From contig JAXDAY010000015.1 of NCBI GenBank assembly GCA_034679345.1, forward strand, positions 94,859 through 158,858: DNA of 64,000 bases, in the 5' to 3' direction. The notes under the pieces were generated by a model. It made no database searches. It was not told where the DNA came from and saw nothing but the letters and a program-made list of their open reading frames with translations. This document shows, in pieces, positions 9,345 to 17,642 of this stretch. Both the position numbers and the translations under genes were made by a program. Each line of letters opens with the position of its first letter. Position 1 is the first letter of the stretch. Source of the stretch: JAXDAY01 sp034679345. Its GTDB lineage: Bacteria; Eisenbacteria; RBG-16-71-46; CAIMUX01; VGJL01.

Positions 9345-10315
9345 CCTTTCTTCCGGAAGACGACCAGGAGCGCCGCTTCCGCCGCGACCATCGAACCGAC
9401 CAGAATCGGGACTGCAGCCGGATGATGCAACCCCGGCATGTGGGCGAAGTTCATTCCGAAGAAGCTGGTGATGAACGTGAGCGGAAGTCCCATCGTCGCG
9501 ATGATCGTCAGAAACTTGATGATTCGATTCGTCCGCTCACCGGCCTGGCTCAGATAGGTCTCCACGGCCGTGTCCAGGATCTCCCGGTACGTGTCGGCCG
9601 ACTCGCCGATCCTCCAGAGATGATCGTGGATGTCCCGGAGATAGGTTCGGACCGAGGCGGCGATCCACGGATAGTCCCGGCTCGCGAGATGCCCGAGCAC
9701 CTCACGCTGGGGATGGACGAGTTTACGGAACTTCAGGAGGTTCTTCCGGACGAGAAAGATGTCGCGCAACAGCTCCGAGCCGGCCGAGTCGAGCAGATCG
9801 GACTCGATTTCGTCGATGCTCGCATCGAGCTGGTCGAGCAGCGGAAAGCAGCTATCGACCAGCCCGTCGAGCGCCGCGTAGAGGATACGGTCCGCTCCCG
9901 ACTCGAATGCGAACCTCCCCGCCCGGCACCGATCGATCAGCTCGCTCACGGCGGGAATCGGCTCCTCGTGGAACGTGGCCAGGTATCCATCCCCGAGAAA
10001 CGCGTCCAGCTCCAGCAGCTCGAAATCGGTCCCTTGCACATGGCGCATTCCGAAGGCGACCACGAAGAGATGCTTCTCGTACTCCTCGACTTTCGCCCGC
10101 TGCGCGGCGTGCATCACGTCTTCCAGGGCCAGCGGATGGAACGGGAAGATCTTCCGCACCTCTGCGATCTGCGATTCGTCGGGGTTCTCCAGATCCACCC
10201 ATACGGGATTGCCGGATTCGACCGCGCGCCGGATGTCCTCGAATCGGGTCAGAACCTCGGCGGGCCGATCGGCCGATGGATCGACCAACGTGATGATCGT
10301 TCCCCGACCGCTCAT
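9335..10315 (-). CDS. corA: CorA-family magnesium/cobalt transporter
   Basis: The protein is 326 residues, with a cytoplasmic alpha/beta N-terminal domain, a long helix, and two C-terminal transmembrane helices. The selectivity motif GMN (FFGMNFAHMPG) sits at the end of the first membrane helix and a basic tail (RKKGWL) follows the second. CorA pentamers conduct Mg2+ and sometimes Co2+ or Zn2+. The frame extends 49 codons upstream, but the ATG at 10315 (MSGRGTIITL) has a strong purine-rich binding site and overlaps the CDF gene's stop as ATGA, so I use it. The pairing with a CDF exporter suggests a metal-homeostasis unit. Confidence 0.92.
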   Translation of the reverse strand: MSGRGTIITLVDPSADRPAEVLTRFEDIRRAVESGNPVWVDLENPDESQIAEVRKIFPFHPLALEDVMHAAQRAKVEEYEKHLFVVAFGMRHVQGTDFELLELDAFLGDGYLATFHEEPIPAVSELIDRCRAGRFAFESGADRILYAALDGLVDSCFPLLDQLDASIDEIESDLLDSAGSELLRDIFLVRKNLLKFRKLVHPQREVLGHLASRDYPWIAASVRTYLRDIHDHLWRIGESADTYREILDTAVETYLSQAGERTNRIIKFLTIIATMGLPLTFITSFFGMNFAHMPGLHHPAAVPILVGSMVAAEAALLVVFRKKGWL

Positions 10316-11229
10316 TGTCGCTCCCCCCCCTCCGCGCGATGAACGGCGCCAGAGCAGTCGGCTCCCCGGTGCTCTCCGGGTCCCTCCACTTCGATCGTGC
10401 AATGATCGATCCCGAATCGTTCCACCAGCAAGCTGCGAGCGGCATCCCTCTGGACCCGCCACTGGCTCGGATCCTCCACGATGAGGTGAACTGTGAGGGT
10501 GTCGAAGTGGCTCCCGATCCTCCAGATGTGAAGGTCGTGCACCCCTGAGATGCCGGAGAGGCGCGCGAGCGCCTCCTCCACCTCGGGAAGGGAGATGTGC
10601 CTCGGCACTCCCTCAAGGAGGATATGAAGGCTCTCCCTCAGCAACCGAAGCCCGCTCAGGATGATCAGGATCGTGATGGCAAGACTGGCGATCGCGTCGA
10701 TCTCTGTCCACCCAGTGGCCCGGATCGTCAAGGCGGCGCCGATCGCCGCCACGCTCCCGAGCGTGTCGCCGACCAGGTGAAGAAATGCCCCGCGAATCCC
10801 GATGCTCTCGCGACTTCCCCGGTGCAAGAGGGCGAGCCCGGCGAGATTGATCGCAAGCCCGATCCCCGCGACGACGAGCATGAGCCCGCCCTCGATCTCG
10901 GGAGGAGATCGGAATCTCTTCACCGCGTTGACTCCGATGAGCACCGCCACGCCGCAGAGGAGCGTGCCGTTCATCAGGGCGGAGAGAACCTCCAGGCGGT
11001 CGTACCCATAGCTGCGCCGCATGTCGGGAGGCCGCCTCATCTGATGAAATGCAAGGAGCGCGAGCCCGAGCGCCGTGACATCCGAGAGCATATGGCCTGC
11101 GTCGGAGAGGAGCGCCAGGCTGTTTGCCACCCACCCGCCCACGAACTCGACCACCATGAAGCCGGCCGTCAACGCAAAGACTGCGCGAAGCCGGGATACG
11201 GGCTGGCGATGATCGTGCATTCCGCTCAC
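10312..11229 (-). CDS. Cation diffusion facilitator (zinc/cobalt efflux)
   Basis: This 305-residue CDF protein has six predicted membrane helices. Metal-site residues are visible as D43/H46/D50 in LLSDAGHMLSD (helix 2) and H151/D155 in HLVGDTLGS (helix 5). A C-terminal cytoplasmic ferredoxin-like domain follows from about residue 215 (VHDLHIWRIGSHFDTLTVHL). The family exports Zn2+, Co2+ or Cd2+ by proton antiport, and the H/D set is the one usual for zinc. The gene overlaps its upstream neighbour by 4 bp and corA by 4 bp. Confidence 0.92.
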   Translation of the reverse strand: MSGMHDHRQPVSRLRAVFALTAGFMVVEFVGGWVANSLALLSDAGHMLSDVTALGLALLAFHQMRRPPDMRRSYGYDRLEVLSALMNGTLLCGVAVLIGVNAVKRFRSPPEIEGGLMLVVAGIGLAINLAGLALLHRGSRESIGIRGAFLHLVGDTLGSVAAIGAALTIRATGWTEIDAIASLAITILIILSGLRLLRESLHILLEGVPRHISLPEVEEALARLSGISGVHDLHIWRIGSHFDTLTVHLIVEDPSQWRVQRDAARSLLVERFGIDHCTIEVEGPGEHRGADCSGAVHRAEGGERQ

Positions 11230-12473
11230 TTGGAGGCCGGCTGTGTTCGCCGGAGGGCGGATCGGAGATCATCAATGAGATCCTCCGGATCCTCGAGCCC
11301 AGCGGAGAGACGAATCAGCCCGTCGGTGATTCCCGCAGCCTTCCGGCTCTCGGGATCGACCATGCGATGACTGGAGGTGACCGGGTGGCTCGCGACGCTC
11401 TCGACCCCGCCGAGGCTCGTTGCGATGCGGACGCAGCAAAGGCCCCGCAGGAACTCCATCGCGGCATCGAGGCCCCCGCGCAGCTCAAAGGAGAGCATCC
11501 CGCCGAAGCCGTTCATCTGACGCCGGGCGATCGCGTGTCCCGGGTGACTCGCCAGACCCGGGTAATGGACCTTCGAGACCGTGGGTTCGCTCTCCAGCAT
11601 CGCGGCCAACCGGGCTGCAGTCTCCGACTGCCGTCGGACCCGAATCGGCAGGGTCGCAAGGCCGCGATTCAAGAGCCAGCCCGCGAAGGGGTCGGCCGAT
11701 CCGCCGAGCGTTCGCCGCACATGCTCCAGCCGCGCGATCGTCGCGTCGCTTCCCACAGCGACGCCGAGCGTGAGGTCCGAGTGCCCTCCGAGGTACTTCG
11801 TCGCGCTGTGCAGCACCAGCTCGGCCCCCCACTCGAGGGGATTCTGGAGAACCGGCGTGGCGAATGTGTTGTCGACAATGACCGGAATTCCCGCATCACG
11901 CGCCACCCGCGCCACGCCGGGCCCATCGACGATTCTCAGAAGCGGGTTAGTCGGCGTTTCGAGGAAGATGGCGCACGCGCCGCCACGGATCTCCCGCTCG
12001 ACGGCAGCCGGGTCCGCGAGATCGATCCGCGAGATAGCGATGCCGAGCCTGGGAAGCAGCTGCTCCATCAGCGAGATCGTCCCGCCGTAGAGATCCCGCC
12101 CGGCGATCAACCTCCCGCCGTCGCGCGAGCGACTCCAGAGCGCTGCGTGGATCGCGGCCAGCCCCGAGGAGAAGAGAAGCGCTCGATCGCCGCCCTCGAG
12201 CGCGGCGAGCTTCTCCTCTACCGCGTGGATCGTGGGGTTGTCGTAGCGCGAGTAAATGTAGCCTGCGCGCGCGCCGGAGAGGACCTCAACCATCTCCTCA
12301 GGGGAATCGAAGCTGTACGTGCTGCTCTGAACGATCGGAAGGCTCAGCGGGCTCCCGGAACATGCCTCCAAGGGGGATGCGTTGCCGCCGTGGACCGCCC
12401 GGGTGTCGAACCTGGGGCGATCCCGCCAACGCCGACCGGGACTCACGCCAATCCCTCCCGCGCGCCGATCCAT
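11226..12473 (-). CDS. Cys/Met-metabolism PLP enzyme (cystathionine gamma-synthase-like)
   Basis: This 415-residue fold-type I PLP enzyme of the gamma-family has the PLP lysine at K226 in SATKYLGGHSD, the aspartate in IPVIVDNTFATP (about D201) and the phosphate-binding SSGLAAIHAAL (102-112). RAVHGG near residue 26 and YSRYDNPTIHAVEEKLAALEGG are standard. Sequence alone does not separate cystathionine gamma-synthase from gamma-lyase, O-acetylhomoserine sulfhydrylase or methionine gamma-lyase. The gene leads a four-gene overlapping unit ending in metal transporters. No good ribosome binding site is visible at the chosen ATG, so the first 20 residues are uncertain. Confidence 0.87.
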   Translation of the reverse strand: MDRRAGGIGVSPGRRWRDRPRFDTRAVHGGNASPLEACSGSPLSLPIVQSSTYSFDSPEEMVEVLSGARAGYIYSRYDNPTIHAVEEKLAALEGGDRALLFSSGLAAIHAALWSRSRDGGRLIAGRDLYGGTISLMEQLLPRLGIAISRIDLADPAAVEREIRGGACAIFLETPTNPLLRIVDGPGVARVARDAGIPVIVDNTFATPVLQNPLEWGAELVLHSATKYLGGHSDLTLGVAVGSDATIARLEHVRRTLGGSADPFAGWLLNRGLATLPIRVRRQSETAARLAAMLESEPTVSKVHYPGLASHPGHAIARRQMNGFGGMLSFELRGGLDAAMEFLRGLCCVRIATSLGGVESVASHPVTSSHRMVDPESRKAAGITDGLIRLSAGLEDPEDLIDDLRSALRRTQPASK

Positions 12474-12540
12474 TCCGGGGCGGAACTCGTCGGGGCGGAG
12501 ACCGAAACTGCGCTCCCGAATCCGCCCCTGTGCATCTCGA

Positions 12541-14175
12541 TCAGGGCGCCGTGTAGGCGGTCCGGAACCCGATTTGACTGGAGGTCATCGCTGGATCGGC
12601 GGCCTCGCGGCCGATGACTCGAACGCCGGTGGAAGTCTGGACATAGCTGCCGCCCCGGAGGACCCGCAGGGTGCCGGAGAGCGGGCCTTCGGGGTTCGTC
12701 TGGGTCGTCTCCGAATAGGGACCGTACCAGTCGCGGACCCACTCCTTCGCATTGCCCGAGAGATCGAGCAGACCGAACGGGCTCGTGCTGGAGGGGAACG
12801 AACCTCTCGGTCGCAGCTCCAGAGTTTGACCCGGCTCCCCCGTGTTGTAGTTCGCCTGATCGGGAGCGATGGTCACGCCCCAGGGATAGATCCAGTCGGA
12901 CTGCTCTCCTTTTGCCGCGATCTCCCACTCGTGCTCGGTGGGCAGGCGGAGCCCCCGCGACTCCGCGTAGGCCTTCGCGCCGTACCAGCTCACACCGACC
13001 ACGGGAAGATTGCGGTCAGCGGCCGCGACGGCCATCGTGTCGCCATCCAAATCGTAGAAGATCGCAGAGGACATCAGATCGAGCATCGGTTGGGGAAGGC
13101 TGTCTTCGTCTACCGGTTCGACGCGATCCGGATAGAGCCGAACGATCGTGCCTTCTTGCCTGGCGAGCGGCGGCGTCATCGCCATCGCCTTCTGGAGGAA
13201 ATCGAGGTAGAGCGCGTTGGTGACCTCGGTGCGTTCGATATAGTAGCCGCCCACGATACGCGCATTGTGCCCAGGGAACTCGTTCGCGCTCGCATAGCGC
13301 CAAGAGGCGGTGTCTGGCGCGCCGACGAAGTAGGTTCCGCCCGGAATCAGGATCATGTTCTCATCTTCCGGCGGATCGGGGTTTCCACCGACGTTGGTCA
13401 CCTGCAGCTGTCGAACGGCACGACCCTTCTGGGTGGAGAGGTAAGTGTTCATCGCTTCGACGACCACTGTGTAGATAGCCGCCCTTGAGAAACGGTGCTG
13501 GACCGGTGAGGAGGCGGGCAGCTGCTCGGCCCAATCGTGTTCCCAAAGCCCGTCGTTGTCGAAGTCCCACCGGACCACGATCTGCTCGGGCGAATCGATG
13601 TCGTCCTCCGTGTTCGAGGCGTCGAAGGTGAAGAAGTCTTCGACGGTGCCGGCAGAAGGTGTGATCAGGATATCCGGACGCGGAGGGCGCAGGATCGTTC
13701 CCAGGTTCAGGACACGGACGGTGACGAGCTCGGATCGCGTGTTGTTGTCGGCATCGTCGTAGGCGCGAGAGAACAGCCGAACTCTCGTGCCATTGGTGAT
13801 CTGCTGCGTATACCAGCGGGTGCGGAACACCGCCGATCCGTTCCCGGGACGGAGGCTGTCGGGCACCTCTCCCGGCGGGATCGCTTGGGTCAGGGTCGCG
13901 ATCGGCTCGGGTTCGGCATCGCCGCCCTCGGAGTCTTCGAGCATCGCCCATATCTCGACCCGATCGAGGCCGCGATCATCCGCCGCGCTGACGAAGACAT
14001 CGGTGGAATCCGACACGTCCATGGGGACCTCGGAATCCATGACCGGGTAGAGCATCCGGACACTGGGAGCGATCTCATCAACCTCGTCCGTGACATCGTC
14101 CTCGGTGCAACCTCCGCAGAATGCGAGGCAGATCGCCATGATGACCGCGGGGAGCAGTCCGATTGAACGCTTCAT
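12541..14175 (-). CDS. Lipoprotein with Ig/PKD-like domains and a SUMF1 (formylglycine-enzyme-fold) domain
   Basis: Residues 1-22 form a lipoprotein signal ending CGGC, so Cys21 or its neighbour is probably lipidated. Two beta-sandwich modules follow: one near 30-165 and a PKD-type one near 170-260 (FTFDASNTEDD..., VRWDFDNDGLWEHDW). From residue 275 the protein is a SUMF1/FGE-sulfatase-modifying fold: MILIPGGTYFVGA, RTEVTNALYLDF, LPTEHEWEIAAKG, LDLSGNAKEWVRDWYG, RVLRGGSY. The catalytic cysteine of true formylglycine-generating enzymes is absent (GVRVIGRE replaces a C-R motif), so a non-catalytic or binding role is likely. The ATG at 14175 has a good binding site; an in-frame ATG six codons upstream (14193) is less likely. 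Confidence 0.85.
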   Translation of the reverse strand: MKRSIGLLPAVIMAICLAFCGGCTEDDVTDEVDEIAPSVRMLYPVMDSEVPMDVSDSTDVFVSAADDRGLDRVEIWAMLEDSEGGDAEPEPIATLTQAIPPGEVPDSLRPGNGSAVFRTRWYTQQITNGTRVRLFSRAYDDADNNTRSELVTVRVLNLGTILRPPRPDILITPSAGTVEDFFTFDASNTEDDIDSPEQIVVRWDFDNDGLWEHDWAEQLPASSPVQHRFSRAAIYTVVVEAMNTYLSTQKGRAVRQLQVTNVGGNPDPPEDENMILIPGGTYFVGAPDTASWRYASANEFPGHNARIVGGYYIERTEVTNALYLDFLQKAMAMTPPLARQEGTIVRLYPDRVEPVDEDSLPQPMLDLMSSAIFYDLDGDTMAVAAADRNLPVVGVSWYGAKAYAESRGLRLPTEHEWEIAAKGEQSDWIYPWGVTIAPDQANYNTGEPGQTLELRPRGSFPSSTSPFGLLDLSGNAKEWVRDWYGPYSETTQTNPEGPLSGTLRVLRGGSYVQTSTGVRVIGREAADPAMTSSQIGFRTAYTAP

Positions 14176-14264
14176 CTCCACCCCTCCATCCATCCCACCT
14201 CAACCCCCAGGTGGTCGCCCCATCGGGGCCTGACTGGTGCGGCCCAGCGGGCCGATCTGCTTGA

Positions 14265-14294
14265 AATATAAGGCGCGCGCCGGAGGGTCGTCAA
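14265..14294 (-). promoter_or_regulatory. Sigma-70-type promoter for the SUMF1 lipoprotein gene
   Basis: On the minus strand a -35 TTGACG (14289-14294) and a -10 TATATT (14265-14270) are 18 bases apart, placing transcription start near 14258 and leaving a leader of about 80 nt. Between this promoter and the gene lie two short GC hairpins (GCCCC-ATC-GGGGC and GGCCC-AGC-GGGCC). Confidence 0.55.
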
Positions 14295-14366
14295 CGTGCC
14301 CCTCCCAGCGGACATCGGAGGCCGAGACCGGCACGGCGGCTCCCCGGCGTGAGTCCCCATCCGGAC

Positions 14367-14417
14367 CTCTCCACATCGAGTGGATAACTTCTCCACATTC
14401 CGTCCCCGCTATTCACA
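14367..14417. promoter_or_regulatory. Cluster of DnaA-box-like 9-mers
   Basis: Within 51 bases of the bactofilin/SUMF1 intergenic gap there are three sites with one mismatch to the DnaA box TTATNCACA: AGTGGATAA (14379-14387, reverse orientation), TTCTCCACA (14389-14397) and CTATTCACA (14409-14417). A two-mismatch site, CTCTCCACA, is at 14367-14375. This is 7 kb from dnaA and not at a strand-switch point. It could titrate DnaA or be an origin element. Confidence 0.5.
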
Positions 14418-14444
14418 AGTGGAAGCCTATTGGGGGACAATCAG

Positions 14445-14903
14445 TTAATCGATGTCCGGGACTCGCTTGAACGACTTCGGTAGCGGGAACTCCGAGTCGG
14501 CAGGCTTGCTACCGTCCCCGTCCAAGTCCCCGCGGGGCGCCACGGGCGCGGATCGGGCCGTTGACATCTGCGCGAAGCCCTGGAAGTAGACGCCCTCCTC
14601 GATCACCAGCGCCTGGGTGCAGAGGTCTCCTTCCACCCGAGCGCCCTTCCGGAGTTCGATACGGGACTGTCCGGTGATCTTTCCGGTCACCTGGCCCATG
14701 ACGAGAACCTCGTCGGCTTCGACATCCGCCTTGATGACACCGGTCGCCCCGACCGTCACGCGCGACTTCGAGGAGAGGCTCCCCTCAAGCGCCCCGTCGA
14801 GCCGGATATCTCCCTCGGCTTTCAGGTCTCCGCGGACCGACATCCCTTCCTGGATGATCGACTGCGATCGCGACGCTCCGGTGTCCGGTAGCTTGCGAAA
14901 CAT
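14445..14903 (-). CDS. Bactofilin (polymer-forming cytoskeletal protein)
   Basis: This 152-residue bactofilin has short disordered ends around a right-handed beta-helix core (about residues 20-115) of repeated hydrophobic-glycine turns: IIQEGMSVRGDLKAEGDIRL, DGALEGSLSS, VLVMGQVTGKI, RIELRKGARVEGDL. Bactofilins polymerise without nucleotide at the membrane and position cell-wall enzymes or ParABS components. The neighbours fit: an M23 peptidase 52 bases upstream and then parB-parA. The frame extends upstream, but the ATG at 14903 with GGAGGAGG before it is the clear start. Confidence 0.92.
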   Translation of the reverse strand: MFRKLPDTGASRSQSIIQEGMSVRGDLKAEGDIRLDGALEGSLSSKSRVTVGATGVIKADVEADEVLVMGQVTGKITGQSRIELRKGARVEGDLCTQALVIEEGVYFQGFAQMSTARSAPVAPRGDLDGDGSKPADSEFPLPKSFKRVPDID

Positions 14904-14955
14904 GCCTCCTCCTTCTCCGGCAACCCCCGGCCCAGCGAACCGAGGATGGTGCCGC

Positions 14956-15831
14956 TCACATGCCTCCCGACCCCTGTGGGGCGCTCCCCATCTCGCGGTA
15001 AACCGGAAACACGCTTCCCGGGTCGATCGGCTTGCCTTCCCGAATGATCTCAAAGTGGACGTGTGGAGCGGAGCTGCTTCCCGTGCTCCCGACTCGCGCC
15101 ACAATCTGCCCGCCTTGCACGGTGTCCCCTTGCGCGACGGTCAGAATGTCGTTGTGACCATACCGCGTCACCCAACCGGAGCCATGGTCGATCGCCAGGA
15201 GATTGCCGTACGTGGGATCCCATCCCGCCGTGACGACGACACCGGGGCCGGCCGCCATGACTGCCGCTCCGGCTGCTCCGGCGATGTCGACGCCCGGATG
15301 CACCGGCGTGCGCTGCGTACCCATTGTGAAACCGCGGCTAACGGGTCCTCGCAGGGGCATTCGCTGAATTGGCCCTACCGGCGCCTTCTGGCCATCGTCC
15401 ACGGGATGGTCGCCTCCATCGCTTCCAGCCGAGATCGGCACGGCGGGATCCAAGCTCTCGGCCTCCTCCCGCTGCGCCGACGCGTCGGGCACCCCGGCGA
15501 GCCTGTACAACTGGACCCGAAGGCGATCGATTTGTGCAACTACGACCTCGAGCGAGTCCACTCGGTGCGCACGGGCCCGGAGACTCGAGTTCTCGCTTCG
15601 CAGATCCCTGAGCAGAATCGAATCCCGAATCAGCTTGCCGTACAAGACTCCCCCGGCGAGGACGAGACAAAAGGAGGCGGCCAGCGCCACGACGACGAGT
15701 CGAACGCTCCAGCGGGGCAGCTCGATCTGGAATGTTCGCTGCGCCTGAGCCGGGGCAATCGTGATCGTGAGGCTGTTTCGATCGGCCGCCGCATGCCTGC
15801 GGAGCCACACGGCGACCCGATGGAGGATCAT
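14956..15831 (-). CDS. M23-family metallopeptidase (LytM-like), membrane-anchored
   Basis: The protein is 291 residues, with an N-terminal cytoplasmic stretch, one transmembrane helix near 42-65 (VRLVVVALAASFCLVLAGGV), and a coiled coil near 70-110. The C-terminal M23 domain has the zinc motifs HPGVD and HVHFE. All ligands (H-x-x-x-D and H-x-H) are present, so it should be an active peptidoglycan endopeptidase. The start at 15831 (MILHRVAVWLRR) avoids overlap with parB; an ATG at 15882 would overlap it by 41 bp. The pair with bactofilin recalls the bactofilin-M23 modules that set cell shape. Confidence 0.88.
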   Translation of the reverse strand: MILHRVAVWLRRHAAADRNSLTITIAPAQAQRTFQIELPRWSVRLVVVALAASFCLVLAGGVLYGKLIRDSILLRDLRSENSSLRARAHRVDSLEVVVAQIDRLRVQLYRLAGVPDASAQREEAESLDPAVPISAGSDGGDHPVDDGQKAPVGPIQRMPLRGPVSRGFTMGTQRTPVHPGVDIAGAAGAAVMAAGPGVVVTAGWDPTYGNLLAIDHGSGWVTRYGHNDILTVAQGDTVQGGQIVARVGSTGSSSAPHVHFEIIREGKPIDPGSVFPVYREMGSAPQGSGGM

Positions 15832-15841
15832 CTCTCTCGCC

Positions 15842-16720
15842 TCAATGAACCTGGACCCCCAGCATCTGGAGGATTCGTTCAAGGTCCTGCTGATCCGCGA
15901 AGGCCAGCTCGAGGCGGCCCCCGCCAGACTTGTTCATAAGCAGATGAACCTCGGTGCCGACCCTGCGGCGGATCGCCTCCTCGACCCGCGACAAGTGCGG
16001 GTCGCGCGTCTCCCCAGCGGAGCCCGGCGCCCCGGGCACCGCCTGCGGTCGCAGGAAAGCGGCGATCCGCCGCTCAGTCTCCCGCACCGACCATTCCTCT
16101 TTGAGGATTCGACGCGCCCATCTCAACTGGTCCTGGGGACGCGGCAGAGAGAGGATCGCGCGCGCGTGCCCCATGCTCAGCCGATCCGCAGCGACATGGT
16201 CGAGCACTTCCGTCGGCAGCTTGAGCAGCCGGAGGAGATTACTGATCGTGCTCCGCTCTTTGCCGACCTGGTCTGCGATTTGCTCGTGGGTCTTGCCGAA
16301 TTCTTCAGCCAAGACATGATAGGCGCGGGCCTCATCCACAGGATTGAGATCCTCCCTTTGGAGGTTCTCGATCAAGGCGACCTCCAGACTGCCAATATCG
16401 TCTAGTTCAACGATTATTGCTGGCACATCTTGAAGGCCAACGCGTTGTGCCGCACGGAGTCGTCTCTCGCCCGCGACCAACTCGTAGGTATCGCCCACTT
16501 TTCGCAGAAGCAGCGGCTCGAGCACCCCTCGGGCCTGAACCGAGCGGACGAGCTCATCCATCTTCACCGGATCGTTCGCCGTCCGTGGTTGCCATGGATT
16601 CGGACGGATCCTGTCGACGGGCACCGCTCCCCGCTCGACTCGCGCGGGGGCGGCCGCCTCGGATCCTGCCGCCCTCGGGATGATCGCCTCCAAACCCCGA
16701 CCTAACGCTTTCCTAGTCAT
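15842..16720 (-). CDS. parB: Chromosome-partitioning protein ParB (CTPase, parS-binding)
   Basis: This 292-residue ParB/Spo0J begins MTRKALGRGLEAIIP, the usual ParA-stimulating N-terminus. The N-terminal CTPase domain (about 35-130) contains GERRLRAAQ, the CTP-binding box, and IENLQREDLNP. A helix-turn-helix follows (EFGKTHEQIADQVGKERSTISNLLRL), and a C-terminal dimerisation domain runs from about 230. It loads onto parS and spreads as a sliding clamp. Its start overlaps the end of parA by 8 bp. Two parS-like sites lie upstream of parA. Confidence 0.96.
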   Translation of the reverse strand: MTRKALGRGLEAIIPRAAGSEAAAPARVERGAVPVDRIRPNPWQPRTANDPVKMDELVRSVQARGVLEPLLLRKVGDTYELVAGERRLRAAQRVGLQDVPAIIVELDDIGSLEVALIENLQREDLNPVDEARAYHVLAEEFGKTHEQIADQVGKERSTISNLLRLLKLPTEVLDHVAADRLSMGHARAILSLPRPQDQLRWARRILKEEWSVRETERRIAAFLRPQAVPGAPGSAGETRDPHLSRVEEAIRRRVGTEVHLLMNKSGGGRLELAFADQQDLERILQMLGVQVH

Positions 16721-17474
16721 GCCCGATCATCTCCTCTGCCAGACCGAAGTAGCTGGCCGCTCCGATGCAGTGGGGGTCGTAGAGCGTCACCGGCCTGCCG
16801 AAACTTGGGGCCTCGCCGAGCCGCACGTTCCTAGGAATCATGGTCTTGTAGACCCTATCGCCAAAGTAGTGCCTTGCCTCTTCCGCGACCTGTAGCGACA
16901 GATTGAGTCGGCTGTCGTACATGGTGAGCAGGATCCCCTCCACCTCGAGGCTGGGATTCAGCGACTCACGGACGCGGTCGACCGTTTCCAGGAGTCGTCC
17001 AAGCCCCTCAAGGGCGTAGTACTCGCATTGGATCGGCACGAGCACCGAGCGCGCGGCTGTGAGGGCGTTCAGCGTCAGCAGCCCAAGCGATGGGGGGGAG
17101 TCAATGAACACATAGTCATAGGCACCGTCGAGGGTCTGAGTCGCGGCGGCCAGCCTCCCTTCCCGTCGGGGAAGATCCACGAGCTCAATCTCAGCGCCTG
17201 CTAGCCGGGGATCGGCCGGCATCACGTCCAAGCCGGTGATTTCGGTCGACCTGAGCGCCCTTTCCACCCCGACTGCCTCGAGGAGCACTTCGTAAGTCGT
17301 GGGGTCCTCTTCGTCCACCCGCACCCCGAGCCCGGAGGTGGCGTTGCCCTGGGGATCGATGTCCACCAGGAGGACCCGATGTCCCCGTCCCGCGATCGCG
17401 GCGGCAAGGTTGACTGCCGTGGTGGTCTTTCCCACTCCGCCCTTCTGATTGGCGACCGCAATCAGCTTCTCCAT
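16713..17474 (-). CDS. parA: Chromosome-partitioning ATPase ParA (Soj)
   Basis: This 253-residue Walker-type ParA has the deviant P-loop KGGVGKTTTAVNLAAA at residues 11-26, the switch region LLVDIDPQGNATSGLG and the Walker B-like YVFIDSPPSLGLLT. It lacks the N-terminal helix-turn-helix of plasmid type Ia ParA, so it is the chromosomal type that forms ATP-dependent gradients on the nucleoid and moves ParB-parS complexes. The ATG at 17474 is preceded by an AAGGGGAT region. Confidence 0.96.
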   Translation of the reverse strand: MEKLIAVANQKGGVGKTTTAVNLAAAIAGRGHRVLLVDIDPQGNATSGLGVRVDEEDPTTYEVLLEAVGVERALRSTEITGLDVMPADPRLAGAEIELVDLPRREGRLAAATQTLDGAYDYVFIDSPPSLGLLTLNALTAARSVLVPIQCEYYALEGLGRLLETVDRVRESLNPSLEVEGILLTMYDSRLNLSLQVAEEARHYFGDRVYKTMIPRNVRLGEAPSFGRPVTLYDPHCIGAASYFGLAEEMIGHD

Positions 17475-17575
17475 GGCATCCCCTTGCCTTCCATGAGATT
17501 AGCTACGGTTCCCTTCCTTGAGGACCCGGGAGATCTCCGCAGGAACCTAGCAGCAACCGGACGCCTCGTCAATGC

Positions 17576-17591
17576 CGTTCCACGTGGAACG
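17576..17591. promoter_or_regulatory. parS site 1 (perfect palindrome)
   Basis: CGTTCCACGTGGAACG is a perfect 16-bp palindrome matching the bacterial parS consensus (TGTTnCACGTGnAACA) except at the outer bases. It is 101 bases upstream of the parA start, in the parA/rsmG gap, where ParB would nucleate. Confidence 0.88.
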
Positions 17592-17601
17592 AGACAGTCA
17601 A

Positions 17602-17617
17602 CGTTCCATGTGGAACC
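17602..17617. promoter_or_regulatory. parS site 2 (imperfect)
   Basis: CGTTCCATGTGGAACC is a second parS-like 16-mer, 10 bases from the first. One central base and one outer base break the symmetry. The centre-to-centre distance is 26 bp. Confidence 0.75.
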
Positions 17618-17642
17618 CACTGAGGTCTAACGCGTTGAATTT

